Source: Nocardia sp. CDC159
Lineage (GTDB): Bacteria > Actinomycetota > Actinomycetes > Mycobacteriales > Mycobacteriaceae
DNA length: 64,000 nucleotides
Assembly (NCBI RefSeq): GCF_023740735.1
Contig: NZ_JAMRXH010000012.1
Coordinates: 186,001 to 250,000 of the forward strand
Direction: 5' to 3'
Positions 1-8,833 of the stretch are shown one piece after another (the stretch's first letter is position 1; each line of letters opens with the position of its first letter). A model generated the notes under the pieces. The model was not told where the DNA came from, did no database searches, and was given only the letters and a program-made list of their open reading frames with translations. Made by a program: the position numbers and the translations under genes.

Positions 1-1735
1 GCTCGTCGGCCATCACGCTGCCCTCGACGACGCCGACGCGGGCGCCGCGGCCGCCGATCCCGACTTCGCCCCCGCCCAGCGCGCCGACGCGGTGCCGCCG
101 AGTGAGCTGTGCGTGGTGGGCGACGCCGATCAGTCCATCTATGCCTTCCGCGGTGCGACGATTCGCAATATCGAGGAGTTCGAGCGCGACTTCCCGGATG
201 CGGAAATCATTCTGCTGGAACAGAATTACCGCTCCACCCAGCACATTCTGTCCGCCGCCAACTCGCTGATCTCGCGCAACGAGGGCCGGCGGGAGAAGAA
301 GCTGTGGACCGACGCGGGCGACGGCGACCTGATCGTGGGCTATGTCGCCGACAACGAGCACGACGAGGCGTCGTTCGTGGCCCGCGAGATCGATCGGCTG
401 GTCGACCAGGGCGACTACAACTACGGCGATGTGGCGGTGTTCTACCGCACCAACAACAATTCCCGCGCGCTGGAGGAAATCTTCATCCGTATGGGCCTGC
501 CGTACAAGGTGGTCGGCGGCGTGCGCTTCTACGAGCGCAAGGAGGTGCGCGATATCGTCGCCTACCTGCGGGTGCTGGAGAATCCGGACGATGCGGTGAG
601 CCTGCGGCGCATTCTCAACACCCCGCGGCGCGGCATCGGCGATCGGGCCGAGGCATGTGTTGCCGTGCACGCCGAACAGCGCGGCATCGGCTTCGCCCAG
701 GCGCTGCGCGAGGCGGCCGAGGGCAAGGTCGCGCTGCTGAACACCCGCGCGCAGCGGGCGATCGCGGGCTTCCTCGAGCTGCTCGAGGAGATCCGCGCGG
801 CCGGTGCGCAGGACGATGTCGAATTCCCGGACGTCGGGTCGGTGGTCGAGGCGGTGCTGGACAAGACGGGCTACCGCATGGAGCTGGAGTCCTCCGACGA
901 TCCGCAGGACGGCGCCCGGCTCGACAACCTGAACGAATTGGTCAGCGTGGCCCGGGAATTCAGCTCCGAGGCGCGCAACAACGTGGAGGCCGCGCGGGCG
1001 GAGGGCCTGCTGCCGGAGGCCGGTGAGGGCGAGCCGGATCCGGGTTCGCTGGCGGCGTTCCTGGAGCGGGTGTCGCTGGTCGCCGATACCGATCAGATTC
1101 CCGACGAGGGCGCCGGGGTGGTCACGCTGATGACCCTGCATACGGCGAAGGGCCTGGAGTTCCCGGTGGTGTTCGTCACCGGCTGGGAGGACGGACAGTT
1201 CCCGCACATGCGGGCGCTCGGTGATCCCGCCGAGCTGGCGGAGGAGCGTCGCCTGGCCTACGTCGGCCTCACCCGCGCTCGACGGCGGCTGTATCTCACC
1301 CGCGCGGTCGTCCGCTCCGGCTGGGGCCAGCCCGTCTCGAATCCGGAATCGCGCTTCCTGCAGGAGATTCCGGGCCACCTCATCGACTGGCAGCGACTCG
1401 AGCCCGCGAATTCGCCCCAGGCGCGCGGCTTCCGCCGCCGCGGCGAGGACGAGGGCCTGGAGCGCGACTGGACCCGCGGCGACGGCTGGTCCGACCAGCG
1501 CCCCGGCCTGCGGGACCGCGCCCCCCGCCGCCCCGCCCCCGCGACCGCCGGAAAACGCAACAACTCCGATCTCGTGCTGGCCGTCGGCGACCGAGTCAGC
1601 GACGACAAGTACGGCCTGGGCCGGGTAATCGCCGCCGAGGGCTTCGGCTCCCTCGCCACGGTCACCATCGACTTCGGCACTGCGGGGAAGATTCGCCTGA
1701 TCCCGCAGTACAGCCGGACTTTGGTGAAGTTGTAG
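1..1735 (+). CDS. pcrA: ATP-dependent DNA helicase UvrD1/PcrA, C-terminal part (5' end outside window)
   Basis: Superfamily 1A 3'-5' helicase of DNA repair. The reading frame is open from base 2, so the N-terminal Walker A part lies outside. Visible motifs: VVGDADQSIYAFRGA (motif III) near residue 38, then the NYRST motif IV, the GLPYKVVGG segment, VTLMTLHTAKGLEFPVVF (motif V) and AEERRLAYVGLTRARRRLYL (motif VI). The last 50 residues (VGDRVSDDKYGLGRVIA to LVKL) are the Tudor-like C-terminal tail that in mycobacterial UvrD1/PcrA contacts partners such as Ku or RNA polymerase. It is followed by the divergently oriented M23 gene and sucCD, the order of M. tuberculosis Rv0949-Rv0952. Identity is secure; only the start is missing. 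Confidence 0.96.
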   Translation, partial: LVGHHAALDDADAGAAAADPDFAPAQRADAVPPSELCVVGDADQSIYAFRGATIRNIEEFERDFPDAEIILLEQNYRSTQHILSAANSLISRNEGRREKKLWTDAGDGDLIVGYVADNEHDEASFVAREIDRLVDQGDYNYGDVAVFYRTNNNSRALEEIFIRMGLPYKVVGGVRFYERKEVRDIVAYLRVLENPDDAVSLRRILNTPRRGIGDRAEACVAVHAEQRGIGFAQALREAAEGKVALLNTRAQRAIAGFLELLEEIRAAGAQDDVEFPDVGSVVEAVLDKTGYRMELESSDDPQDGARLDNLNELVSVAREFSSEARNNVEAARAEGLLPEAGEGEPDPGSLAAFLERVSLVADTDQIPDEGAGVVTLMTLHTAKGLEFPVVFVTGWEDGQFPHMRALGDPAELAEERRLAYVGLTRARRRLYLTRAVVRSGWGQPVSNPESRFLQEIPGHLIDWQRLEPANSPQARGFRRRGEDEGLERDWTRGDGWSDQRPGLRDRAPRRPAPATAGKRNNSDLVLAVGDRVSDDKYGLGRVIAAEGFGSLATVTIDFGTAGKIRLIPQYSRTLVKL

Positions 1736-1883
1736 TCGGAGGCGAAGGCCTACCGGTCGGCAGGGGCCGAACCTCGCACTGTTTCTGGCTCTTCGCACCC
1801 TCTGTGGGCCTCTGCAAGGGGTGCGAAGGGCGGGAAGGGGTGCGAAAGTTCTTGGCGCTGCTGGTGGAGGGAGGGGGTGGCGG

Positions 1884-2060
1884 CTCGTCGAGCCGGGACT
1901 GGGCGCGGCGGCCCTCGAGCACGCCGAGGAATTCGCCCGCCGCCATGACGTCCACGCCCTGCACCTCATGGTGCGCCAGGAAAACCTGGCCGCCGTGCGA
2001 CTGTGCTAGCGAGCCGGATACTCCATCCCGCCACGGACATTCATGTCCAAGCCGCTGTAG
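1884..2060 (+). pseudogene. Remnant of a GNAT N-acetyltransferase with an in-frame amber stop
   Basis: Reading one frame through gives VEPGLGAAALEHAEEFARR, then ALHLMVRQENLAAVRLC, a TAG stop at 2007-2009, and RAGYSIPPRTFMSKPL ending at TAG 2058-2060. This is the typical C-terminal third of a GNAT enzyme: acetyl-CoA-binding helix, the N-x-x-A-x-x-L-Y segment and the final A-G-Y strand. The family normally has Glu before R-A-G-Y, so a single GAG to TAG change would create the stop. The N-terminal two thirds are absent; the sequence upstream (1740-1880) shows no acetyltransferase features. The rest of the 1736-2116 gap appears empty. I infer a decayed gene; a sequencing error cannot explain the missing 5' part. 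Confidence 0.72.
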
Positions 2061-2116
2061 CGTGTCCGGGCTGCTTCGCCCGTCGCCGCTCCGCCGAGGT
2101 CTGCGCTGGCGGGCCG

Positions 2117-3241
2117 TCAGTCGCGCTCGGGCCCCAGCGAAATGCCTCGCGAGGCCAGCCAGGGCAGGGGGTCGATCTTGTGCTCGCCGGGGAGCCAGAC
2201 CTCGAAGTGGCAGTGCGGGCCGGTGGAGAAGCCGCGGTTGCCGACCGTGGCGATCTGGTCGCCCGCCATGACGCGCTGGCCGACCGAGACCGTGGCGGTG
2301 TCGACGTGGCCGTAGACGGTGATGGTGCCGTCGTCGTGCTTGAGGCGGACCCACATGCCGAAGCCGGAGGCGGGACCCGCGTCGAGGACCGTGCCGTCCT
2401 CGACCGCGTAGATGGGGGTGCCGATGGGGGCGGCGACGTCGACGCCGAGATGCTGGACGCCCCAGCGGCTGCCGAAGCCGGAGGTGAAGGTGCCATTGGC
2501 GAACTTCGAGAACAGCGGCCGCAGCTTGGCGGCCTCCTGCGCGGCGAGTTCGGCGGCGAACTGCTGGCCGTGCTGCAGGATGTCCTGAAACTGGCTCAGA
2601 TCCGCGACGGGTGCGACATTGAGCACCTGCGGCGCGGGGGAGCCCTCGGTTTCGGTGCTGAGGGATTGGGCCGCGATCTCGTGTACCTGACCGGCGGCCT
2701 CGTAGTCGGCGGTGGTCGCGGTGGGCGACTGCCCGCCCGACTCCATCCCGGCCTGCCCGGCGGCCACGACCGCGCCCGCGGCGACGGCTACCACGGCCGC
2801 CCGGCCCTTCAGCGCGGCCGGGGGAGGGGGCATCCGATGGGCGCCGGATCGGCGAGCGCCGGGTTTGTTCGAGCGTCCCGCCACGCCGTCGGTGCGAGAG
2901 GTCTTGTGCGGCCACGCGTTTCCGAGCCGGGCGATGTCGAAGGGCTCGTCGTCGGCCTGCTGATCGTCGTCGTGGGTGTCCCAGGCATCCCAGCCGGAAT
3001 CATCGGAATGTCCCGTGTCCCAGGCGTCCTCGGCGGCGTCCCAGTGCGTGGTGTCGGCGTCGTTCCAGCCGTTCGCGGGCTCGTGCTGCCAGGCGTCGAA
3101 GTGATCGGCGCGCGGGGCGGCGTAACCGCCGAACGATCCGGCCGCACCGAAATACGAATGGTTGTCGAAGGATTCGCCCTCGGGCCGATAGCGCCCGGCC
3201 GACTGCGCGCGCTGACTGTGTTGGAACAGGCCGTTGCTCAT
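2117..3241 (-). CDS. M23 family metallopeptidase (lysostaphin-like peptidoglycan hydrolase), Rv0950c-like
   Basis: 374 residues from ATG at 3241 (MSNGLFQHSQ). Residues 1-140 are a polar, Asp/Trp-rich, probably disordered cytoplasmic segment; residues 146-166 are one hydrophobic helix, so the C-terminal part should face the cell wall. The LytM domain spans about 250-365 with the zinc ligands in HLGVDVAAP (His264, Asp268) and HCHFEVW (His343/His345) and YGHVD at 310-314. The set is complete, so the protein should be an active endopeptidase. An in-frame extension to 3421 exists but has no support. The same convergent arrangement between pcrA and sucC is found in M. tuberculosis. A CRP-like palindrome at 3447-3462 lies 206 bp upstream. 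Confidence 0.9.
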   Translation of the reverse strand: MSNGLFQHSQRAQSAGRYRPEGESFDNHSYFGAAGSFGGYAAPRADHFDAWQHEPANGWNDADTTHWDAAEDAWDTGHSDDSGWDAWDTHDDDQQADDEPFDIARLGNAWPHKTSRTDGVAGRSNKPGARRSGAHRMPPPPAALKGRAAVVAVAAGAVVAAGQAGMESGGQSPTATTADYEAAGQVHEIAAQSLSTETEGSPAPQVLNVAPVADLSQFQDILQHGQQFAAELAAQEAAKLRPLFSKFANGTFTSGFGSRWGVQHLGVDVAAPIGTPIYAVEDGTVLDAGPASGFGMWVRLKHDDGTITVYGHVDTATVSVGQRVMAGDQIATVGNRGFSTGPHCHFEVWLPGEHKIDPLPWLASRGISLGPERD

Positions 3242-3760
3242 CGGCGGAAACCCGGTTTCGAACGGAACCGATCGGTCGACAAGTCGCCTGCGGAGCGGCC
3301 CTCTACCTGCGGAGCGCTGTGCTGCAACAAGCCTGCCGTCCCTCCTAGTCCCTGACCCCAGTCGTGACCGTGCTGTGACATCGACCGCATCGACGGTAAC
3401 GAAACGATTGCAGGTCAGCAAGCGCTACGGTCGATCCGGTCAAACATGTGAGATTCATCACGGTAACAGCACGGAATACGAAACTGTGCTGGGGGTAACC
3501 CCGGCAGGTCCGTCTACGACGAATTGTCGTAAAAATACCGTCGCGACCGCTCATCCGTCGCACGGGCGAGAAGCTACTCGCGAGTAGGCTTGGCCAGGGG
3601 TTTTGTGGACGCGGATGCGGTCCCGTGACCTGCGCCACTTAGGCTGTATGCGGCTGATTTCGCGTCCATGTGACTGATTAGAGTCCGAGCCGACCCGCCT
3701 CCGACGACGGGCCGCCAACAGAAGTCGTTGTCACAACAACGCAGACGAGACGGTGAGTAC
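3242..3760. other. Divergent intergenic region between the M23 peptidase gene and sucC
   Basis: 519 bp without a convincing gene. It holds a CRP-like palindrome (3447-3462) and must contain promoters for both flanking genes. A c-di-AMP (ydaO-type) riboswitch, known upstream of some actinobacterial cell-wall hydrolase genes, was looked for on the minus strand and its conserved blocks were not seen. A GGGTAA at 3493-3498 with GAAT 15 bp before it resembles the stress-sigma promoters found at 43-47.7 kb, but it is 260 bp from sucC and weak. Confidence 0.5.
3447..3462. promoter_or_regulatory. CRP/GlxR-like binding site upstream of the M23 peptidase gene
   Basis: TGTGA-GATTCA-TCACG, one mismatch from the TGTGA-N6-TCACA palindrome bound by M. 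tuberculosis CRP (Rv3676) and corynebacterial GlxR. It is 206 bp from the peptidase start and 299 bp from sucC, so either gene could be the target. Prediction by eye. Confidence 0.5.
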
Positions 3761-4927
3761 ATGGATCTCTTCGAATATCAGGCGAAGGAGCTCTTCGTGA
3801 AGCACGGAGTGCCTTCGTCGGAAGGCCGGGTCACTGACTCGGCCGAGGAAGCCCGTGCGATCGCGACCGAGATCGGCAAGCCCGTGATGATCAAGGCGCA
3901 GGTCAAGACCGGCGGCCGCGGCAAGGCCGGTGGCGTGAAGTACGCCGCGACTCCCGACGACGCCTTCACTCACGCGTCGAACATCCTGGGCCTGGACATC
4001 AAGGGCCACGTCACCAAGAAGATCCTGGTCGCCGAGGCCAAGGACATCGCCTCGGAGTACTACATCTCCTTCCTGCTCGACCGCGCCAACCGCACCTACC
4101 TGGCCATGTGCTCGGTCGAGGGCGGCATGGAGATCGAGGAGGTGGCCGCCACCAAGCCGGACCGCCTGGCCAAGGTCCCCGTCGACGCCACCAAGGGCGT
4201 GGACCTCGCCTTCGCCCGTGAGATCGCGAAGCAGGGCCACCTGCCGGAGGACATCCTGGACGCCGCCGCGGTGACCATCTCCAAGCTGTGGGAGGTGTTC
4301 GTCAAGGAGGACGCCACCCTGGTCGAGGTCAACCCGCTGGTCCGCACCCCCGACAACGAGATCCTGGCCCTGGACGGCAAGGTCACCCTCGACGAGAACG
4401 CCGAGTTCCGCCACCCGGACCACGAGCAGTTCCGCGACAAGGACGCCACCGATCCGCTGGAGCTCAAGGCCAAGGAGAACGACCTCAACTACGTCAAGCT
4501 CGACGGTGAGGTCGGCATCATCGGCAACGGCGCCGGTCTGGTCATGTCGACCCTGGACGTGGTCGCCTACGCCGGTGCGAACCACGGCGGCGTGAAGCCC
4601 GCGAACTTCCTGGACATCGGCGGCGGCGCCTCGGCCGAGGTGATGGCCAACGGCCTCGACGTCATCCTGGGCGACACCCAGGTCAAGAGCGTGTTCGTGA
4701 ACGTGTTCGGCGGCATCACCGCATGTGACGCCGTGGCGAACGGCATCGTGAAGGCCCTGGAGATCCTGGGCGATTCGGCGACCAAGCCGCTGGTGGTCCG
4801 TCTCGACGGCAACCGCGTCGAGGAGGGTCGCAAGATTCTGGCCGACGCCAACCACCCGCTGGTGACGCTGGCGCAGACAATGGACGAAGGCGCCGACAAG
4901 GCCGCCGAGCTGGCCGCGGCCAAGTAA
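3761..4927 (+). CDS. sucC: Succinyl-CoA synthetase (ADP-forming), beta subunit
   Basis: TCA-cycle enzyme that couples succinyl-CoA cleavage to nucleotide triphosphate synthesis, acting as a heterotetramer with SucD. 388 residues from ATG 3761 (MDLFEYQAKELF), matching the family length; an in-frame GTG at 3728 would add an unsupported tail. The N-terminal ATP-grasp domain has KAQVKTGGRGKAGGVK near residue 45, and the C-terminal half has the GNGAGLVMSTLD and NFLDIGGGA loops followed by VFGGITACDAVANG. sucD follows after 13 bp with its own AAAGGA ribosome site, so the pair is one operon. Confidence 0.97.
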   Translation: MDLFEYQAKELFVKHGVPSSEGRVTDSAEEARAIATEIGKPVMIKAQVKTGGRGKAGGVKYAATPDDAFTHASNILGLDIKGHVTKKILVAEAKDIASEYYISFLLDRANRTYLAMCSVEGGMEIEEVAATKPDRLAKVPVDATKGVDLAFAREIAKQGHLPEDILDAAAVTISKLWEVFVKEDATLVEVNPLVRTPDNEILALDGKVTLDENAEFRHPDHEQFRDKDATDPLELKAKENDLNYVKLDGEVGIIGNGAGLVMSTLDVVAYAGANHGGVKPANFLDIGGGASAEVMANGLDVILGDTQVKSVFVNVFGGITACDAVANGIVKALEILGDSATKPLVVRLDGNRVEEGRKILADANHPLVTLAQTMDEGADKAAELAAAK

Positions 4928-4940
4928 AGGACGAACGAGA

Positions 4941-5855
4941 ATGTCTATCTTCCTCAACAAGGACTCCAAGGTCATCGTCCAGGGCATCACCGGCGGCGAG
5001 GGCACCAAGCACACCGCGCTGATGCTCAAGGCGGGCACCCAGGTCGTCGGCGGCGTCAACGCCCGCAAGGCGGGCACCACCGTCTCGCACACCGACAAGG
5101 ACGGCAACGGCATCGAGCTGCCGGTGTTCGGCACCGTCGCCGAGGCCATCAAGGAGACCGGCGCCGACGTCTCGATCGTCTTCGTGCCGCCGAAGTTCGC
5201 CAAGGACGCCATCATCGAGGCCATCGACGCGGAGATCCCGCTGCTCGTGGTCATCACCGAGGGCATCCCGGTGCAGGACACCGCCTACGCGTGGGCCTAC
5301 AACGTGGAGAAGGGCAACAAGACCCGCATCATCGGCCCGAACTGCCCCGGCATCATCACCCCGGGCGAGTCGCTGGTGGGCATCACCCCGGCCAACATCA
5401 CCGGCAAGGGCCCGATCGGCCTGGTGTCCAAGTCCGGCACCCTGACCTACCAGATGATGTACGAGCTGCGCGACTTCGGCTTCTCCACCTCGATCGGTAT
5501 CGGTGGCGACCCGGTCATCGGCACCACCCACATCGACGCTATCGAGGCGTTCGAGAAGGATCCGGAGACCAAGCTGATCGTCATGATCGGCGAGATCGGC
5601 GGCGACGCCGAGGAGCGGGCCGCGGCCTACATCAAGGCCAATGTGACCAAGCCGGTCGTCGGCTACGTCGCGGGCTTCACCGCCCCCGAGGGCAAGACCA
5701 TGGGCCACGCCGGTGCGATCGTGTCCGGTTCGTCGGGCACCGCGCAGGCCAAGAAGGACGCGCTGGAGGCCGCGGGTGTGAAGGTCGGCAAGACGCCGTC
5801 CGAGACCGCCGCGCTGGCCCGCGAAATCCTCGAAAAGGCCGCTGTCAACGCCTGA
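4941..5855 (+). CDS. sucD: Succinyl-CoA synthetase, alpha subunit
   Basis: 304 residues, the expected size. The Rossmann CoA-binding domain opens with VIVQGITGGEG (residues 11-21). The phosphorylated histidine is His256 in GKTMGHAGAIVSG, and the GPNCPGI and SKSGTLTY motifs of the ligase domain are intact. It starts 13 bp after sucC, with AAAGGA before the ATG, and ends just before a strong hairpin terminator. It partners SucC in the TCA cycle in the cytoplasm. Nothing is unusual. Confidence 0.97.
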   Translation: MSIFLNKDSKVIVQGITGGEGTKHTALMLKAGTQVVGGVNARKAGTTVSHTDKDGNGIELPVFGTVAEAIKETGADVSIVFVPPKFAKDAIIEAIDAEIPLLVVITEGIPVQDTAYAWAYNVEKGNKTRIIGPNCPGIITPGESLVGITPANITGKGPIGLVSKSGTLTYQMMYELRDFGFSTSIGIGGDPVIGTTHIDAIEAFEKDPETKLIVMIGEIGGDAEERAAAYIKANVTKPVVGYVAGFTAPEGKTMGHAGAIVSGSSGTAQAKKDALEAAGVKVGKTPSETAALAREILEKAAVNA

Positions 5856-5872
5856 TTCGTGGACGAACGAGG

Positions 5873-5904
5873 GAAGGCCGCCTCCTGGTCGGGAGGCGGC
5901 CTTC
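5873..5904 (+). terminator. Hairpin terminator after sucCD
   Basis: 13-bp perfect stem (5873-5885 with 5892-5904) and a 6-nt loop, 17 bp after the sucD stop. No U-tract follows, as is common in GC-rich actinobacteria. Confidence 0.8.
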
Positions 5905-6039
5905 GCCGTCGTGGGCCCGACGGCGGCCATGCAGGGCGTTCGGTGCGAACCGCCGCCGTGACCGGATCGCCCGAGTGCAGTAGCGTCAAGAGGGCATCCA
6001 GCCGTGTAGACCATGAAGGACTCGATAGGAGACGACGCC

Positions 6040-7131
6040 ATGTCTTACCCGACCGGGGGCTCCGGGTACAACGCTCCCCAGACGCCCTCCTCCGCGCCCA
6101 GCTTCGGCCAGCAGCCGGGCAACGGCGGCAGTGCCGGTACGGCGGCCGGTGAATCGAGTGCCAAGGGGCTGCCGTTCTATCTGACCGTCGGTGTCGCCGC
6201 GCTGGGCGTCATCAACTTCCTGCTCGGCTTCACCTCCTATGCGACCTACAACCCGGGCGAGGGCTCGGCGCTGGGACTGCGCATTCCGGAGCAGACCGCG
6301 AACTTCTTCAAGGCCGGTGGCATCTCGCCGCTGTTGGTTTTCCTGCTGCTCGGCGGCCTGCTGGCCGGACTGTCGCTGCTACCCAAGCAGAACTGGGTCG
6401 GCGCGGCGGCGGCCGCGGCGGGTGCGGGCTTCCTCGGTCTGCTGTTCCAGTCGTTCAGCCTCGGTGAGGGCTACAGCCTGGCGTGGGGCGCCTGGGTGGT
6501 GCTGTTCCTCGCCCTGGTCCAGACCGCGGCCGCGGTGGTGGCGGTGCTGTTCGAGGGCGGCATCCTGACTCCGCCCGCCCCGAAACCGGCCGCGCCGCAG
6601 GGGGGCGGATTCGGCGGTCCGGGAGGCTACGGCCAGCAGCAGCCGTCCTACGGCCAGGGCCAGCAGGCTCAGCAGCAGGGCCAGTTCGGCCAGAACCCCT
6701 CGGCCTACGGGCAGTACGGCCAGCAGCCGTCCTACGGTCAGCAGCCGGGTCAGCAGTCGGCCTACGGCCAGTACGGTCAGCAGCCCGCCTACGGCCAGCC
6801 GGGTCAGCAGCAGTACGGCCAGCAGCAGTACGGCCAGACCCCGCAGTACGGCCAGACCCAGCAGCCGTCCTACGGGCAGCAGGGTGCGCAGCAGCCCTTC
6901 GGCGCGGCGCAGCCGCAGCGGTCCGCGCAGCAGCCCGCCGGTGACGAGAGCGCCACACAGCATTTCGGCGCGGCGCAGCCGGGCCAGCAACAGTACGGCA
7001 GCACCAGCTACGGCCAGCAGGGCCAGACGGGTCCGCAGAGCACCCAGTCCAGCCCGTTCGGCGGCGAGCAGAACTCGAACCCGGCCGCGGACGCCACCAA
7101 GGCATTCCGTCCGGAGGACGACAAGCAGTAA
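6040..7131 (+). CDS. DUF5336 four-helix membrane protein with a Q/G/Y repeat tail (Rv0954-like)
   Basis: 363 residues from ATG 6040, preceded by AGGAG. Residues 1-43 are polar; hydrophobic helices lie at about 46-66, 96-114, 119-137 and 149-171, typical of the DUF5336 family (M. tuberculosis Rv0954, a membrane protein studied in connection with cell-envelope division factors). Residues 185 to the end are a low-complexity region with more than ten YGQ-type units rich in Gln, Gly, Tyr and Pro, reminiscent of prion-like tails that self-associate. It sits between sucD and Rv0955/purN homologues, as in mycobacteria. The molecular function is not known; the tail is much longer than in the mycobacterial protein as I remember it. 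Confidence 0.85.
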   Translation: MSYPTGGSGYNAPQTPSSAPSFGQQPGNGGSAGTAAGESSAKGLPFYLTVGVAALGVINFLLGFTSYATYNPGEGSALGLRIPEQTANFFKAGGISPLLVFLLLGGLLAGLSLLPKQNWVGAAAAAAGAGFLGLLFQSFSLGEGYSLAWGAWVVLFLALVQTAAAVVAVLFEGGILTPPAPKPAAPQGGGFGGPGGYGQQQPSYGQGQQAQQQGQFGQNPSAYGQYGQQPSYGQQPGQQSAYGQYGQQPAYGQPGQQQYGQQQYGQTPQYGQTQQPSYGQQGAQQPFGAAQPQRSAQQPAGDESATQHFGAAQPGQQQYGSTSYGQQGQTGPQSTQSSPFGGEQNSNPAADATKAFRPEDDKQ

Positions 7132-7276
7132 CCCCTCCGGCCGCCGGTGAGTCGGGCCCGCGCGGCGCGCCTGACTCGCGGCGGCGCGGAAACCTGCCAC
7201 GCTGAATTCCCATGGGCAAGCTCACGAGTGGACCTCCGACTCGCCGCCCGTGGTGGACGGTTATCGGGAGGGGCAG

Positions 7277-8767
7277 GTGAGGTCGTCGGCGTTGGTCAGG
7301 TGGGACGAGTCCGGGCAGCGACGGACCGGATCGACGGTGACCGCGGACGAGCCGAATCCCCCCGAGGACAACATCTTTCTGTCCCTGACGCCCGAGCGGG
7401 CCCGGGTGCTGCTCATTGTCGCGGCGCGCACGTCGAGTTTCACCGTGGTCGCCATCGTGGCGCTGGTGCTCGCGACGTTGTTCGCCGCGGACGGCGGGCT
7501 GACCGGGGCATCGGGTGCGATCGCGGCCGGTTGGCTTGCGGTGCATCAGGTTCCGCTGGTGATCGGGACGACCTCGCTCGGAGTGCTGCCGCTGCTGCCG
7601 ACCGGGGTGGTGGTGTGGTTCGCCGCGCGTGACTGTGCGCGGGCGGTCGAACCGCGGTCCTCGCGCGCCGATCTCGGCTGGATCGTGGGCGCGGCGCTGT
7701 CGGGACCGCTGCTGATCACCGCGGTCTGCCTGGCGGTGGCCGAGGACGCCTCCTCGGTGGTGGCGCTGCAGCCGCCGAACACCCTGGCCGCCTTCGGCTG
7801 CGTGGGTGGGCTGCATCTGCTGGCCGCGGCGGCCGGCATCGGCATTCGGCGGCCCGAGCTGATCACGCCCTATCTGCCCGACTGGGTGCTGCCCGGCGGC
7901 CAGGCGGCGCTGCGGGTGGTGCAGCGGCTGCTGTTCGCCGGAACCGCGCTGACCCTGGTGTCATTCCTGGTGCACTGGTCGCGGATCGGTGAGACCTACC
8001 GGGCGGCGGGCAATTTCGCGGGCGTCGTGGGTCTGACGGCGCTGTCGCTGGCTTATCTGCCGAACGTCGTGATCGACGCGACGAGCGTGCTGGTGGGCGC
8101 CGACGTCCATCTGGGCGCGGGCTCGCTGAGCCTGTTCGGCATCACCGGAGCGCCGATTCCCGCCCTGCCCATCCTGGTCGCCGTGCCCGAGGGGCCGGCG
8201 GCCGCGTGGTGGCCGGTGGCGCTGCTGATCCCGATCGTCGTGGGTGTGCTGGCCGGACGCGAATGTGCCCGCGGCTCCGGCGATCGGGTGCGCGCACCCT
8301 GGGCCACCCTGACCGCGGCCGGACTGTCCGCGGCGGGCGTGGCGGTGCTCGGCCTCGCGGCCGGTGGGGCGGCGGGCTCGTTCGGCGAACTCGGCCCCGG
8401 GGTGTGGCTGTTCACCGGATTGACGTTCGTCTGGACCGCCGCCGCGGGATATGTCGGCCTGCTGGCGGCCCGGTGGTTCCTCGCCGCGCCCGCGGCCGAT
8501 CTGCCGCCGGGGGATTACCACGACGCGGACGACTACGACGACTATCCCGACGACGAATACGACGAATACGACGACTACGCCGAGGAGTACCCCGACGACG
8601 GCTACGTCTACCGGCCCGAGCCGGGTACCTCGGTCGTCGACGGCGAATTGGTCGAGGAGCCGCTGGCGCTGTCCACCCGCGTCGAGACCACCGAGAGCTC
8701 CGACATTCTCGATGCCGAGGTGGTGGAGGCGGACCTGCCGGACAGCGACGAAGTGGACGGTCGTTAG
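7277..8767 (+). CDS. DUF6350 polytopic membrane protein (Rv0955-like) with an acidic tail
   Basis: 496 residues from GTG 7277, chosen because GGAGG lies 5 bp before it; GTG 7250 and GTG 7337 are in-frame alternatives. After a polar N-terminus the protein has about ten hydrophobic segments between residues 40 and 400, with the VPLVIGTTSLGVLPLLPTG signature of the family early on. The last 100 residues are strikingly acidic (runs of Asp, Glu and Tyr around 8520-8610) and presumably cytoplasmic. It lies directly upstream of purN, as in M. tuberculosis Rv0955-purN. No function is established. Confidence 0.85.
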   Translation: MRSSALVRWDESGQRRTGSTVTADEPNPPEDNIFLSLTPERARVLLIVAARTSSFTVVAIVALVLATLFAADGGLTGASGAIAAGWLAVHQVPLVIGTTSLGVLPLLPTGVVVWFAARDCARAVEPRSSRADLGWIVGAALSGPLLITAVCLAVAEDASSVVALQPPNTLAAFGCVGGLHLLAAAAGIGIRRPELITPYLPDWVLPGGQAALRVVQRLLFAGTALTLVSFLVHWSRIGETYRAAGNFAGVVGLTALSLAYLPNVVIDATSVLVGADVHLGAGSLSLFGITGAPIPALPILVAVPEGPAAAWWPVALLIPIVVGVLAGRECARGSGDRVRAPWATLTAAGLSAAGVAVLGLAAGGAAGSFGELGPGVWLFTGLTFVWTAAAGYVGLLAARWFLAAPAADLPPGDYHDADDYDDYPDDEYDEYDDYAEEYPDDGYVYRPEPGTSVVDGELVEEPLALSTRVETTESSDILDAEVVEADLPDSDEVDGR

Positions 8768-8833
8768 GCTCTAACGCGGCGGCCCGGACTGGCCGCCGCC
8801 ATCCCGCACCCGCCGCACACAGGGAGTAGAGCG

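Noticed and set aside
2003..3355. 450-codon plus-strand frame antisense to the M23 gene
   Set aside because: Gly/Arg/Val-rich without domains; the M23 gene has an intact active site on the other strand.
3474..3498. GAAT-N15-GGGTAA resembling the stress promoters
   Set aside because: More than 260 bp from sucC and weak in the -35 element; chance match likely.
3242..3640. Possible c-di-AMP riboswitch before the M23 gene
   Set aside because: The conserved blocks of ydaO-type riboswitches were not found on the minus strand.
3731..5281. Minus-strand frame antisense to sucC and sucD
   Set aside because: Low-complexity Val/Gly/Asp pattern, produced by codon bias of the sense genes.
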